A stretch of DNA of 64,000 nt from Phycisphaerae bacterium (GTDB taxonomy: Bacteria; Planctomycetota; Phycisphaerae; Phycisphaerales; SM1A02), in the NCBI GenBank assembly GCA_016795035.1, contig JAEUIT010000077.1, positions 26,653 to 90,652 of the forward strand, given 5' to 3'. Position numbers and translations under genes: made by a program. Below, piece after piece: positions 1 to 8,027 of the stretch (positions within the stretch are counted from its first letter, which is position 1; every line of letters starts with the position of its first letter). The notes below the pieces were generated by a model that was not told where the DNA came from, ran no database searches, and saw only the letters and a list, made by a program, of their open reading frames with translations.

Positions 1-206
1 AGGGAGTACGCCGAGTTGCCCGTCTGCGCGATCGTGCGGGCGTGATCGAAGAACTTTCGGGCCTTCGCCGGATCGGGCTCGAACGCGCCGCTCGCGGTTG
101 CCGGGGGCTTCGTGTCGCCGCCGTCCCCCCCTGCGGGCGGGGTGGCGGAGCTTCCGCTCGGAGTCGAAGAGTCCTTCTTCCTACCGAAAAAATTCAGCAC
201 GGGCAC
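1..206 (-). CDS. TPR-like hypothetical protein, N-terminal fragment
   Basis: Only the first 68 or so residues are in the window; the gene runs off the left edge. Read from a GTG at 206 it begins VPVLNFFGRKKDS, passes through a Gly/Ser/Pro/Ala-rich linker, and then enters FEPDPAKARKFFDHARTIAQ, an amphipathic helix of the kind that opens a TPR array. I recall similar starts in planctomycete TPR proteins, but that is from memory. Third codon positions are GC-rich, as in a real gene of this genome. No clear Shine-Dalgarno sequence precedes the GTG, so the start is uncertain. It lies on the same strand as the next gene (417-989), which may share its transcript. Confidence 0.55.
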   Translation of the reverse strand, partial: MPVLNFFGRKKDSSTPSGSSATPPAGGDGGDTKPPATASGAFEPDPAKARKFFDHARTIAQTGNSAYS

Positions 207-351
207 ACTCGCGTTCAGGCTAAAGACGGGGCCGATCGGGGTCCCAACCCCGTCACGGCGTCGTCTCGCATAGATACGGGAAACGGATTCGGTCGGACGA
301 CCCGGAAGTTCGGGTCGTGGCCAGATTGGGGGGACAGATTGGGAAAGGTAA

Positions 352-371
352 ACCCGCAGGCGCGTGCGGGT
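352..371 (-). terminator. Possible terminator hairpin after the 417-989 gene
   Basis: ACCCGCA (352-358) pairs with TGCGGGT (365-371) around a 6-nt loop. On the minus strand the hairpin is followed by TTACCTTTCCC, a weak T/C tract. A second perfect hairpin, ACGACCCG / CGGGTCGT (297-304 / 311-318), lies just beyond it. Both sit in the 210-bp gap between two minus-strand genes. Termination is inferred from position only. Confidence 0.3.
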
Positions 372-416
372 CAACGCGGACGGCGGTGGCCTGCCTTCGG
401 CCGGCGCCGCCGCGGC

Positions 417-989
417 TCAGGAGAGGCTCGTCCGTACATCGACAATTCGGACCATCCAGTCCCACGCCTGCACCGCGGCGCAGGCGTCCTCGGCACGTCG
501 CCAGAGGTCGGGCGTCTGAAGCCCCGACTGCCAGAGCGCGAGGTAGACGTGCGGCGCGTGCCACTGTCCGAAGCGGTCGAGACCCGCCTTCGCCGCCGCC
601 TCGAGCGCGGCCAACGCCGATTCGGGGTCGTCGAGGTGCAGCACCCACGCCAACGTGCGGGCGACAAAGCGGTCGACGGGATCTCGCCCGTCGAATCGCT
701 CGACGGCGTCGCTCGGCGCGACGGTGTCGGCGTCGCGGAAGCGGCGCATCGCCGTCTCGAAAAGGCGGGGATAGATCGCCTCGTCGCGCGGATGGTGCCG
801 GAGCGCGCTCGCGTAGAAGAGGAGGGCGTCAGTGCGTCGCCCGGCGGCCTCGGCGCGGCGCGCCCGTTCGACGTACCGCGCCGCGAGCAGTTCGTTGGTG
901 ACAAGGTGCGCCCGGTCGCTCGCCCGCTCGGGCCAGTCGTCGTCGCGAAACCGGTCGTCGTCCGAGAGTTGCGCCACCGTTGATAGCAT
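417..989 (-). CDS. Helical-repeat (TPR-like) hypothetical protein
   Basis: A 190-residue soluble protein starting MLSTVAQLSDDD, with no signal peptide or membrane segment. Residues about 35-75 (LLAARYVERARRAEAAGRR, then DALLFYASALRHHPRDEAIY) look like a TPR helix pair. The middle (ALAALEAAAKAGLDRFGQW) is helical and Ala-rich. A similar grammar of 'AEAAGRxxDALLFYxxALRxxP' is common in TPR proteins, so a scaffold role is likely; no catalytic motif is visible. Its ATG lies only 6 nt from the divergent start of the peptide deformylase gene, so each promoter must overlap the other gene, or one of the two starts is internal. Confidence 0.6.
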   Translation of the reverse strand: MLSTVAQLSDDDRFRDDDWPERASDRAHLVTNELLAARYVERARRAEAAGRRTDALLFYASALRHHPRDEAIYPRLFETAMRRFRDADTVAPSDAVERFDGRDPVDRFVARTLAWVLHLDDPESALAALEAAAKAGLDRFGQWHAPHVYLALWQSGLQTPDLWRRAEDACAAVQAWDWMVRIVDVRTSLS

Positions 990-995
990 GATCGG

Positions 996-1628
996 ATGCC
1001 CGCCCCGCGACAACCAGCCCGACGCACCACTTCGACCAATGCGAGCGCGAGCGCCGCACGGACGAGTGCCGCGAAGCGGCCGGAACCGGGGACGCCCGCG
1101 CTCACGGGACCGCGCTCGATCGTTCTGTGGCCGGCGCCGGTCCTCCTGGCGAAAGCCCAGCCGGTCGCACGGATCGACGCGGCCATCCGCGACCTCGTGA
1201 CCGACATGGTCCGCGTCATGCGGCTTGAGGAGGGGGCCGGTCTCGCGGCGCCGCAGGTCGGCGAGTCGCTGCGGATCTTCGTCGTCGAAGAGCGCGACGC
1301 CGAAGACGGCCGACCGCCGGAGCCGCTCGGCGTCTACATCAACCCCGCGATCGTCTCGATGGAAGGTCCGGTCGAGCCCTATGAAGAGGGTTGCCTGAGC
1401 CTCCCGAACATCCGAGCCGACATTCGCCGTCCGCCCGTCGTCACGATCCGCGCAACCGATCTCGACGGACGCGAATTCACCCGCACCGACGATGCGATGC
1501 TCGCGCGCATCTGGCAGCACGAGTTCGATCATCTCGAAGGCGTCTTGATTCTCGACCGAATGATGCCGATGGACCGTCTCGCGACCCGCAAGAAGGTCAA
1601 GGAATTGCGCGAGGCGTATGAAGAGTGA
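996..1628 (+). CDS. def: Peptide deformylase
   Basis: Removes the N-terminal formyl group from nascent proteins in the cytoplasm; a metal-dependent hydrolase. All three family motifs are present in order: GAGLAAPQVG (motif 1), EEGCLSLP (motif 2, metal-binding Cys) and HEFDHLEG (motif 3, HExxH metal and catalytic residues). The 210-aa reading has a low-complexity extension of about 37 residues (MPAPRQPARRTTSTNAS...) before the conserved RSIVLWPAPVLL. Deformylases usually begin near that point, so a shorter start may be used, although I see no better ATG. The formyltransferase gene follows 170 bp downstream on the same strand, the classical def-fmt pairing that adds and removes the formyl group. 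Confidence 0.96.
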   Translation: MPAPRQPARRTTSTNASASAARTSAAKRPEPGTPALTGPRSIVLWPAPVLLAKAQPVARIDAAIRDLVTDMVRVMRLEEGAGLAAPQVGESLRIFVVEERDAEDGRPPEPLGVYINPAIVSMEGPVEPYEEGCLSLPNIRADIRRPPVVTIRATDLDGREFTRTDDAMLARIWQHEFDHLEGVLILDRMMPMDRLATRKKVKELREAYEE

Positions 1629-1634
1629 GGATGA

Positions 1635-1784
1635 AGGAGTAAGGATCAAGGATGAAGGGTGTGAGGAGTTAGTAGCGCGTGGAAGGCCACGACGCTTCGC
1701 GCACCTGTTGCCTTCCTCACTGACTCCTGACTCCCGACTCCTGACTCCTGCCCCCTCAATCCTTGATCCTTGATCCTTACTCCT
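1635..1784. repeat. Intergenic inverted and tandem short repeats between def and fmt
   Basis: A perfect 19-bp inverted repeat, AGGAGTAAGGATCAAGGAT at 1635-1653 and its complement at 1766-1784, encloses a second complementary stretch and a tandem run of the heptamer-like unit GACTCCT/GACTCCC (1721-1750). The same GGATCAAGGATGAAGG words recur at 3372-3445. The element fills most of the gap and leaves little room for a separate promoter. Function unknown; it could fold as a long RNA hairpin between the two genes. Confidence 0.7.
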
Positions 1785-1801
1785 CGATCTTCTCCCCACC
1801 T

Positions 1802-2758
1802 ATGCCCCGCCTTCGCATCGCCTTCTTCGGCTCCGGCTCATTCGGAATCCCCACGTTGCACGCGCTGACGACCGCGCATGACGTGGTGGGCGTGATCTCG
1901 CAGCCCGACCGACCCGCGGGACGCGGCCGCGCGTTCACGCCGACGCCAGTCGCCGCGTGGGCGTCCGCCCGCAAGATCCCCGTGCAGAAGCCCGACGACG
2001 TGAACACGCGCGAGTCGATCGGCATGGTGAAGGCACTCGACGCCGATGCCTTCGTCGTCATCGCCTTCGGGCAGAAGCTCGGCGAAGACCTTCTCGGCAA
2101 GACGTTCGCGATCAACCTGCACGCGTCGCTCCTGCCTGCGTATCGCGGCGCGGCGCCGATCAACTGGGCGATCGTCGACGGCCACGCGAAGACCGGCGTG
2201 AGCGTGATCTCGCTCGCGGCCCGCATGGATGCCGGCCTCGTCTACGCGACGCGCGAAACGGAGATCGGCCTCGAAGAGCTCGCGGGCGAACTCCACGACC
2301 GGCTCGCGCTCCTCGGCGTCGATCCCGTCCTCGAAACGCTCGACGCGCACGCGAAAGGCACGCTCAAGGGCGCCACGCAGGACGACTCGAAGGCGACCCG
2401 CGCCCGCAAGCTCCGTCGCGCCGACGGCACCGTCGATCCGCGCTCGATGAGCGCCGACGAGATCCGTTGCCGCGTGCACGGCCTGTCGCCGTGGCCCGGC
2501 GTCGATGTCCTCCTCGGCGGCGAGGCGCTGCGACTCGTGCGCGTGCGAAGCCATCGCGATCGCTCGGGCACGCCGGGAACGCTTCTCGCCGACGGCACCA
2601 TCGGCTGCGCCTCCGGCTGTCTCGAACTCCTCGAAGTGCAGCCGCCCGGCGCCCGCGCGATGGCGTTCGGCGATTGGCGGCGCGGCCGGCGCATCGAGAC
2701 GGGCGCGACCGTCATGCCCGCGCCGATCGTCCCGAATGCCGGCGCGTCGGTTGGCTAA
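1802..2758 (+). CDS. fmt: Methionyl-tRNA formyltransferase
   Basis: Formylates initiator Met-tRNA with 10-formyl-tetrahydrofolate. The 318-aa protein starts MPRLRIAFFGSGSFGIPTLH. It carries the catalytic motif INLHASLLPAYRGAAPINWA (Asn and His of the active site near residues 106-109) and the downstream MDAGLVY aspartate. It ends in the smaller C-terminal OB-like domain (RVHGLSPWPGVDVLL). Length is normal for the family. The ATG at 1802 aligns with the usual family start; an upstream ATG at 1763 would only add residues encoded by the intergenic repeat. Likely co-transcribed with def. Confidence 0.97.
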   Translation: MPRLRIAFFGSGSFGIPTLHALTTAHDVVGVISQPDRPAGRGRAFTPTPVAAWASARKIPVQKPDDVNTRESIGMVKALDADAFVVIAFGQKLGEDLLGKTFAINLHASLLPAYRGAAPINWAIVDGHAKTGVSVISLAARMDAGLVYATRETEIGLEELAGELHDRLALLGVDPVLETLDAHAKGTLKGATQDDSKATRARKLRRADGTVDPRSMSADEIRCRVHGLSPWPGVDVLLGGEALRLVRVRSHRDRSGTPGTLLADGTIGCASGCLELLEVQPPGARAMAFGDWRRGRRIETGATVMPAPIVPNAGASVG

Positions 2759-2797
2759 CAGAGCGTTGGTGCCCCTCGGCGGAGCTGAGCGAGCGTC

Positions 2798-3370
2798 GTG
2801 CGTCTCCTCTCGCAACTCTTCTTTCCCTTCATGCAGCGCGCCGAGCCGCAGCCGCAGCCGGAGCTGCCGCTCGCGCCGCGCGGAGAACGATCCCCGCCGA
2901 CCACGCGACGCGCGGCGAAGCCGGCGCGCCCGCGCCGTCCGCGCGTGCGCGCGGGGCAAGCGGCGTACGACGCGGTCGTCGCCGAGATGAAGGCGGCGTA
3001 CGGCTTCAAGGTGCGCAAGTGGCGGCGCTCGATGTCAGGCTGCGCGTGGGAGCTCGTCTACCGCGACGGTCGGCGGCAGCGCATGCTCGAGTCGCCGTAT
3101 CCGAAGAGCCCGATCTCCTGCGCGATCTTCCTGCACGAGGTCGGCCATCACGCGATCGGGCTCGGCGTCGTCCGTCCGCGTTGCCTCGAAGAGTTGCGGG
3201 CCTGGCAATGGTCGCTCGCCGCGATGGAAGCGCGCGGCCTCGCGATCGACGACCGCACCCGCGTGCGTTTCCGCCGCTCGATGGAGTACGCGGTGGCGAA
3301 GTCGATGCGCCGCGGCGCGAAATCGATCCCCGCAGAGCTCGCGGAGTTTCTGCCGGCGCGAGGAGGATGA
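2798..3370 (+). CDS. Small HExxH putative metallopeptidase
   Basis: A 190-aa protein of unknown family, 39 nt after fmt and probably in its operon. Residues 1-50 are Pro/Arg-rich and basic. Then comes AAYDAVVAEMKAAYGFKVRKW, followed by IFLHEVGHHAIGLG (HEVGH near residue 114), a classical zincin zinc-binding and catalytic motif. A following Glu (RCLEELRAWQW) could be the third ligand. The fold resembles very short zincins of the ImmA/SprT type in layout, but I do not recognise a named family. No signal peptide. Peptidase activity is inferred from the motif alone. Confidence 0.75.
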   Translation: MRLLSQLFFPFMQRAEPQPQPELPLAPRGERSPPTTRRAAKPARPRRPRVRAGQAAYDAVVAEMKAAYGFKVRKWRRSMSGCAWELVYRDGRRQRMLESPYPKSPISCAIFLHEVGHHAIGLGVVRPRCLEELRAWQWSLAAMEARGLAIDDRTRVRFRRSMEYAVAKSMRRGAKSIPAELAEFLPARGG

Positions 3371-3371
3371 A

Positions 3372-3445
3372 GGATCAAGGATGAAGGGTTCTGAGCTCCG
3401 CGCGCAGCGCGCGTTGCAGCACCCTTGATCCTTCATCCTTGATCC
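3372..3445. repeat. Intergenic inverted repeat (GGATCAAGGATGAAG family)
   Basis: GGATCAAGGATGAAG (3372-3386) is exactly complementary to 3431-3445. Between the arms lies a GC hairpin (CGCGCGCAGCGCGCG) and one CGTTGCAG octamer (3412-3419). It sits between a plus-strand gene and a convergent minus-strand gene, so it may act as a bidirectional terminator, though no T-run is present. The words match those between def and fmt. Confidence 0.65.
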
Positions 3446-3462
3446 CTACTCCTCCGGCTTTC

Positions 3463-4092
3463 TCACGCAAAGATCGAAAGGAGCGACGCCGACACGACCT
3501 CCGTCGTGCGGTACGCCTTCACGACCGTCACGCGATCGATGGACGTTGCCGCGCTCGTCGTTGCAGGCGTATGCGTGCGCCGCTCGACGATCGTCGGCGG
3601 CGCCGCGAGCGCCATCGCCAGGCGCGCATCGGCGGTGTCGGCCCGCGCCCGAAGCGCGGCGATCGTCATCGCGAGGGCACTCAAGGACACCGTGTCGCAC
3701 GCCTCGTCTCGGGCAGTGCAGCAGGGTGCATCGGTCGGTGTCTCTCCGCACGCCGTCGCGTGCAACGCGGGAAGGGAAGGCCGCGCACAGGCCGAAGAGG
3801 GGCTTCGGTCAAGGCAAGGGTTGCACGTCACGAGGCTCTCGAGCGTCTGACCGCACGGCGCGCGGTGCCCTGGGAAGGGGCTGGTAGATGGGCTCGACGA
3901 GCCGCTCCCCCACGAGGCGCCCGACGAGGTAGCGGGAAGGCCGGGGGCAAGGGGTTGGACGGCGGGAAACGACACCGCCTGGCTATCGCGTGGCGCGTGC
4001 CGATCCGCAGGCCGCGCGTGCCTGCGGATCGTGGCGTGCGATAAGGTCGCGGCTGGCGGCCCGCCCCACGCGATCGGCCGGTCGCTCGCCAT
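3463..4092 (-). CDS. Cys-rich hypothetical protein
   Basis: A 209-aa reading, convergent with the HExxH gene and divergent from queA. Third codon positions over the last 100 codons are about 85-90 percent G or C, supporting real coding. Residues about 85-150 hold eight or so cysteines (CGQTLESLVTC, CNPCLD, CARPS, TACGE, PCCTARDEACD). The C-terminal 80 residues form an Ala-rich helix (LSALAMTIAALRARADTADA) and then a Thr/Val-rich tail. The N-terminal half is low-complexity and the start is doubtful; translation may begin further in. No family recognised. Confidence 0.45.
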   Translation of the reverse strand: MASDRPIAWGGPPAATLSHATIRRHARPADRHAPRDSQAVSFPAVQPLAPGLPATSSGASWGSGSSSPSTSPFPGHRAPCGQTLESLVTCNPCLDRSPSSACARPSLPALHATACGETPTDAPCCTARDEACDTVSLSALAMTIAALRARADTADARLAMALAAPPTIVERRTHTPATTSAATSIDRVTVVKAYRTTEVVSASLLSIFA

Positions 4093-4233
4093 TCTCGGCG
4101 AGCGGCCCCGTGGTCCATCTGTGCGGGGTACCTTCCGCGCGTCGTTCCGTGGCAACATCGCCGTTGCGTTTCGGCAACGCGGAGTCGCGGCGTCGCGACG
4201 GCCACCGAAGACCGCTGCACCCGACCGCGACCC

Positions 4234-5358
4234 GTGCGAACCTCCGACCTCGACTACGACCTCGACCCCGCCCGCATCGCCACCGAGCCGGCGTCGCCCC
4301 GCGACATGGCGCGGCTCCTCGTCTACGTCCGCGCGACCGGGGCGATCGAACATCGACGCGTCCGCGACCTACCGGACTACCTCGGCCCGAATGACACGAT
4401 GGTCGTGAACGAGACGGCCGTGGCGCCCGCGCGCATCAAGGCGATGCGCCGCGCCGACGCCGGCGGCTCGGCGCGGATCGAAGGGCTGTTGCTCGAGCGC
4501 GTCGGTCTCCGCGAGTGGCACGCGCTCCTGAAGAACGCGCGGCGCGTGAAGGACGGCGAGACGCTCGCGCTCGTCGGCCCGAAGGGCGTCGACGAGGCTG
4601 CAACGCTGCGAGTCGTCGGCCGGGACGGCGACGGCTGGCGTGTGGCGCTCGACGGCCCTGAGCCCGCCGAGGCGATCCTCGACCGCGTCGGCTGGACGCC
4701 GCTTCCGCCCTACATCCTCCACGAGCGCAAAGTCCACGGCGAGGCCGAGTCGGCCGACGTCGACGCCCACGACCGCGCCGAGTACCAGACCGTGTACGCG
4801 AAGCGCGACGACCGTCCGTCGGTCGCCGCGCCCACCGCGGGGCTGCACTTCACGGACGAGCTCCTCGCGACCCTCGCCGACCGGGGCGTGGAACGCGTGG
4901 CCGTGACGCTGCAAGTCGGCGCCGGCACCTTCAAGCCCGTCGAGACGGACTCGCTCGACGAGCACCCGATGCACGAGGAGTGGTGCGTGGTCCGCCCGCC
5001 CGCGCTCGCCCGACTCCACGTTGCACGTGCCGCGGGCCGCCGGATCGTGGCGATCGGGACGACGAGCGTGCGGACCCTCGAGTCGCTCCCCGTTGCCCTC
5101 GGGAAGGCCGATGACGACGTTGCAGCCGAGGAGCGGAGCGCCGAGCCGCTCGTCTGGTCGACCGACCTCCTGATCCGCCCGGGATACCGTTTCCGCCACG
5201 TCGACGCGCTTCTGACGAACTTCCATCTCCCGCGATCCACGTTGCTCGCGCTCGTCGCGGCCCTGACCGGGCTCGACGAGTTGAAGCGGATCTACCGAGT
5301 CGCGATCGACGAGGGGTACCGGTTCTACTCGTACGGCGACGCGATGCTGGTGGTATGA
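4234..5358 (+). CDS. queA: S-adenosylmethionine:tRNA ribosyltransferase-isomerase
   Basis: Penultimate step of queuosine synthesis: transfers and isomerises the ribosyl of SAM onto 7-aminomethyl-7-deazaguanine in tRNA. The 374-aa protein starts at GTG 4234 (MRTSDLDYDLDPARIATEPA). It has the family landmarks DYLGPNDTMVVNETAVAPAR, the LLERVG...WHALLKNARRVK core, PLPPYI, RAEYQTVYAK, AAPTAGLHFTDELL, LQVGAGTFKPV, IGTTSVRTLES, LLTNFHLPRSTLL and YRFYSYGDAMLV. Length is at the upper end of normal. No ATG lies at the conserved N-terminus, so GTG is the start. No other que gene is adjacent. Confidence 0.97.
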   Translation: MRTSDLDYDLDPARIATEPASPRDMARLLVYVRATGAIEHRRVRDLPDYLGPNDTMVVNETAVAPARIKAMRRADAGGSARIEGLLLERVGLREWHALLKNARRVKDGETLALVGPKGVDEAATLRVVGRDGDGWRVALDGPEPAEAILDRVGWTPLPPYILHERKVHGEAESADVDAHDRAEYQTVYAKRDDRPSVAAPTAGLHFTDELLATLADRGVERVAVTLQVGAGTFKPVETDSLDEHPMHEEWCVVRPPALARLHVARAAGRRIVAIGTTSVRTLESLPVALGKADDDVAAEERSAEPLVWSTDLLIRPGYRFRHVDALLTNFHLPRSTLLALVAALTGLDELKRIYRVAIDEGYRFYSYGDAMLVV

Positions 5359-5359
5359 A

Positions 5360-5430
5360 GAGGAGAATGGAGAGGGGAAAATGGAAAGTGCCAGCGGCGT
5401 GATCATGCATCGACCCTCTCCATTGTCCTC
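5360..5430. repeat. Purine/pyrimidine inverted repeat downstream of queA
   Basis: GAGGAGAATGGAGAGGG (5360-5376) is complementary at 16 of 17 positions to 5414-5430. It begins directly after the queA stop and ends about 20 nt before the next ATG. It is the same kind of intergenic element as after def and after the HExxH gene, with different words. Confidence 0.6.
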
Positions 5431-5451
5431 TCTCGATTTTCTTCTCCCCCC

Positions 5452-7902
5452 ATGCTCGACTACTCGCCGCCCATCCTCGCGCTCCTCGTTGCAGCCGCGA
5501 CGGCGATGCTCGCGCTCGGGCTTCTCGGACGACGCGATCGCGCGCGGCCGACGTGTCGCGCGTGCGGCAGGGACGCACGCCTCGCGGTCCATGGGAGCGT
5601 GGCCCGGTGCGCCTGCGGCGCCGACCTGTACGCCCGCCGTGCGGTGCGATGGTCGCGGCGGCGGCGATCCGCACTCCTCGTTGCAGGCGTCATCCTCGCG
5701 GTCGCGAGCGCGGCGTTCGGGTGGCTCGCGCTTCACGTGCGTTCGAACGGCCCGAGCTGGTGCATCGTCTTGCCCGCGCCGCTCTACGAGATGGCGCTCC
5801 GGCATCAATGGGAAGGGCCGGCGTCGCACTCCGTGGCGCTGGTGATGGCGAAGACCCAGGACAAGGCGACGCGCGAGCGCTTCACCGACGCCGTCGTGGC
5901 ATCGTGGAAAGGGACGCAAGGGCCGCTGCCCACGGAAGCGCTGTCGACGCTCGGCGCCGCCGTGCGCGGCGGTCTGCCGCACGAGGAGGGGAACGCGCTC
6001 GTCGATCTCCTCGCCCGATCGTTCTCGATGGACGCGGCGCCGAACGCACCCGACGGAAAGCCCGCGCTCCGCGTTGCCAGAACCGACATCACGTCGCGGC
6101 TTCGTGGCGTTCTCGTGCGCATTGATCGTGTACGGCTCGGCGAGAGGGACCTGGCGTGGTCCGCGGGGGCCAGCGCGGGAACGAGCGCGGGCACCGATCC
6201 GGGAGCGCCGCTCTGGCACCAGCCCGGACCGAACGGAATTGCGATACGGCTGCCTGCGGAGGTCGACCTCTCGAGCGACGCGGTGCGACGCGATCTCGCC
6301 GTCGATGCCACGCTTGCGATCGTGCCGTTCGGCCGCTTCGACGCGGACAGCGACCCGTCGATCGCCGCCGCACCGGATCCCGCCACGTGGGCCGTCGACG
6401 TGACGCACGCGCCGTTCACCATGCGGGGAATCACGGCCTTCACGGCGTCGCCCTCGGTGCCCGCATCGTGGAGCGAGCTTGAGCGCTTCGCGTACGAACG
6501 GTGGCAAGGGGGGCTGGGGCCGCCGTCGGCGCCGAGCGTCGCGGCGATCCCGCTTCTCGAAGCGGCCGTTCTCGGGCTCGCGCTCGGACTCGCGATCGGC
6601 GTTGCAGCCGCGATCGCCCGTCTGGTGCGCGCACCGCGTTGCAGCCTCGGCGCGCCCCAGTGCATCGGCTGCGCGTCGACGCTCGCCCCCGGCCCGCCGC
6701 TTCCGCCGCGGTGCAGCGAGTGCGGGCGTACGGTCGCTGGCATCGACGACGCGGCGTGGACCGGACTCGGGTCGCGCCTGCGGCATGTCGCCGCCTGGGT
6801 GCTCGCGCTCGCGCTGATCGCGGCCGCGGCCTATGGGCTCGAGCGCCGGGCGGCCGTGCCCCTCCGGCGATTCCTCGCCGCCACCGTCGCCACGCCCGAG
6901 CGCGAAGTTCGCTGGCTCGTGCGCGAGACGATCGCGATGCGGCCGTATGGCATCGGGCCATCGCCGTCGAACCGTCTGTCGGACGGCGTTCTCGAGTCGC
7001 AGCAAGCGCGGCTCGACGCCTCGCCCAAGCTTCTCCGCGTTGCAGCCGAGGAGATCGCTCGTTGGGCGGAGGCTGGCGGCACGCTGCCGCCGTCGACGTT
7101 CGATCCGACGGAGGTCGTTCGGCGTGCCGCCCTCGAGCGCATCCTCGTGAACGCGATCCAGGCTCGCGACGACCGCGGCGTTCCATCGGTGACGCCCGAG
7201 GCCGTCGCGAAGGCGCTTCCGCATCTCGTCGATCCCGATGCCCGCGCGAGGGCGCCGAGCGTCGTCCGGCAGGGGGCCGCGATCGAAGCCACGCCAGCGC
7301 CGTGGGAGCGCGTGCAAACGGAGCGGTTTCCGCGCGACTACCTGTGCGAGCCGCGGCAGAGTAGCGCGATCGGCCCTGCCACGGTTCGCGTGCAGACCAT
7401 CGTTCGAAGCGGCCTCTCGGCCACGCCGCTTCTCGAACTCGCGTCGGACGAACCCGTCCTCGTCGTTGCAGCCGATGCGGTGCACCTCCCGCCCGAGTTC
7501 GTGTCGGGGGACATCGCCCGACGGGCGCCGTTACTCCTCTCGCTCGAGGAGGGCGGCACCCGCGACGGGGTGATCCTCGGCAACTTCCTCGCCGGCGGGA
7601 TCCTCTGGGTCGGCCGGTGGGAGGTGTTGGGTTCCGATGGCGCGGTCGTCGGCACGTTCGAAACGTCGCCGCAAGGTGGCGAGGCCGCGGGCCTCGCATC
7701 GCTGCCCGAGCCGTGGCCCGAAACGTTGTCGCTCCGCTTCACCCCCGCGACGACGTGGCGGAACGGGCAGCCGCTGCCCCCACATCCGCACGGCGTCTAT
7801 TGGACCGGCGCCGTGCGATTCACCTTCACCGCCGAGGGCGAGGATCGACGAATGCAATCGAAGATGGGGCGGTATCGGCTGACGGACGCGACGCTCGAGT
7901 GA
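5452..7902 (+). CDS. Zinc-ribbon membrane protein, tandem paralogue 1
   Basis: An 816-aa protein of an unnamed family; first of three tandem copies. Order of parts: TM helix (about 8-25, ILALLVAAATAMLALGLLG); a zinc ribbon CRACG...CACG (about 35-56); a second TM (about 75-95); a region of about 270 residues, probably outside the membrane, ending FERYAYERWQGG-like; a third TM (about 366-390); a second zinc ribbon CIGC...CSECG (about 403-424); a fourth TM (about 448-466); and a C-terminal soluble domain with REVRWLVRETIAMRPYGIG, a WPPS-type motif and a PETLSLRFTPATTW beta-rich end. About 65 percent identical to paralogue 3 by eye. Function unknown; paired ribbons and TMs suggest a membrane sensor or assembly factor. 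Confidence 0.85.
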   Translation: MLDYSPPILALLVAAATAMLALGLLGRRDRARPTCRACGRDARLAVHGSVARCACGADLYARRAVRWSRRRRSALLVAGVILAVASAAFGWLALHVRSNGPSWCIVLPAPLYEMALRHQWEGPASHSVALVMAKTQDKATRERFTDAVVASWKGTQGPLPTEALSTLGAAVRGGLPHEEGNALVDLLARSFSMDAAPNAPDGKPALRVARTDITSRLRGVLVRIDRVRLGERDLAWSAGASAGTSAGTDPGAPLWHQPGPNGIAIRLPAEVDLSSDAVRRDLAVDATLAIVPFGRFDADSDPSIAAAPDPATWAVDVTHAPFTMRGITAFTASPSVPASWSELERFAYERWQGGLGPPSAPSVAAIPLLEAAVLGLALGLAIGVAAAIARLVRAPRCSLGAPQCIGCASTLAPGPPLPPRCSECGRTVAGIDDAAWTGLGSRLRHVAAWVLALALIAAAAYGLERRAAVPLRRFLAATVATPEREVRWLVRETIAMRPYGIGPSPSNRLSDGVLESQQARLDASPKLLRVAAEEIARWAEAGGTLPPSTFDPTEVVRRAALERILVNAIQARDDRGVPSVTPEAVAKALPHLVDPDARARAPSVVRQGAAIEATPAPWERVQTERFPRDYLCEPRQSSAIGPATVRVQTIVRSGLSATPLLELASDEPVLVVAADAVHLPPEFVSGDIARRAPLLLSLEEGGTRDGVILGNFLAGGILWVGRWEVLGSDGAVVGTFETSPQGGEAAGLASLPEPWPETLSLRFTPATTWRNGQPLPPHPHGVYWTGAVRFTFTAEGEDRRMQSKMGRYRLTDATLE

Positions 7903-8027
7903 TGGTGGCGCGACTTCCGTGTTGCCGCATCGAGAGCGACAGCATCGGAAGCCGCGCTCGCCAAAGGCCACGATGAAACGTGGAATCCTCTCGCGACCCC
8001 CGGCGGTCGCGGGTAGGCTGCAACGAC

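Noticed and set aside
4369..7485. A 1038-residue minus-strand frame across queA and the first zinc-ribbon gene
   Set aside because: Arg/Ala/Gly-rich translation without motifs, opposite two well-supported genes. It is the antisense frame expected in very GC-rich coding DNA. The same applies to long minus-strand frames across the TPR kinase (13543-16203) and fmt (1838-2959).
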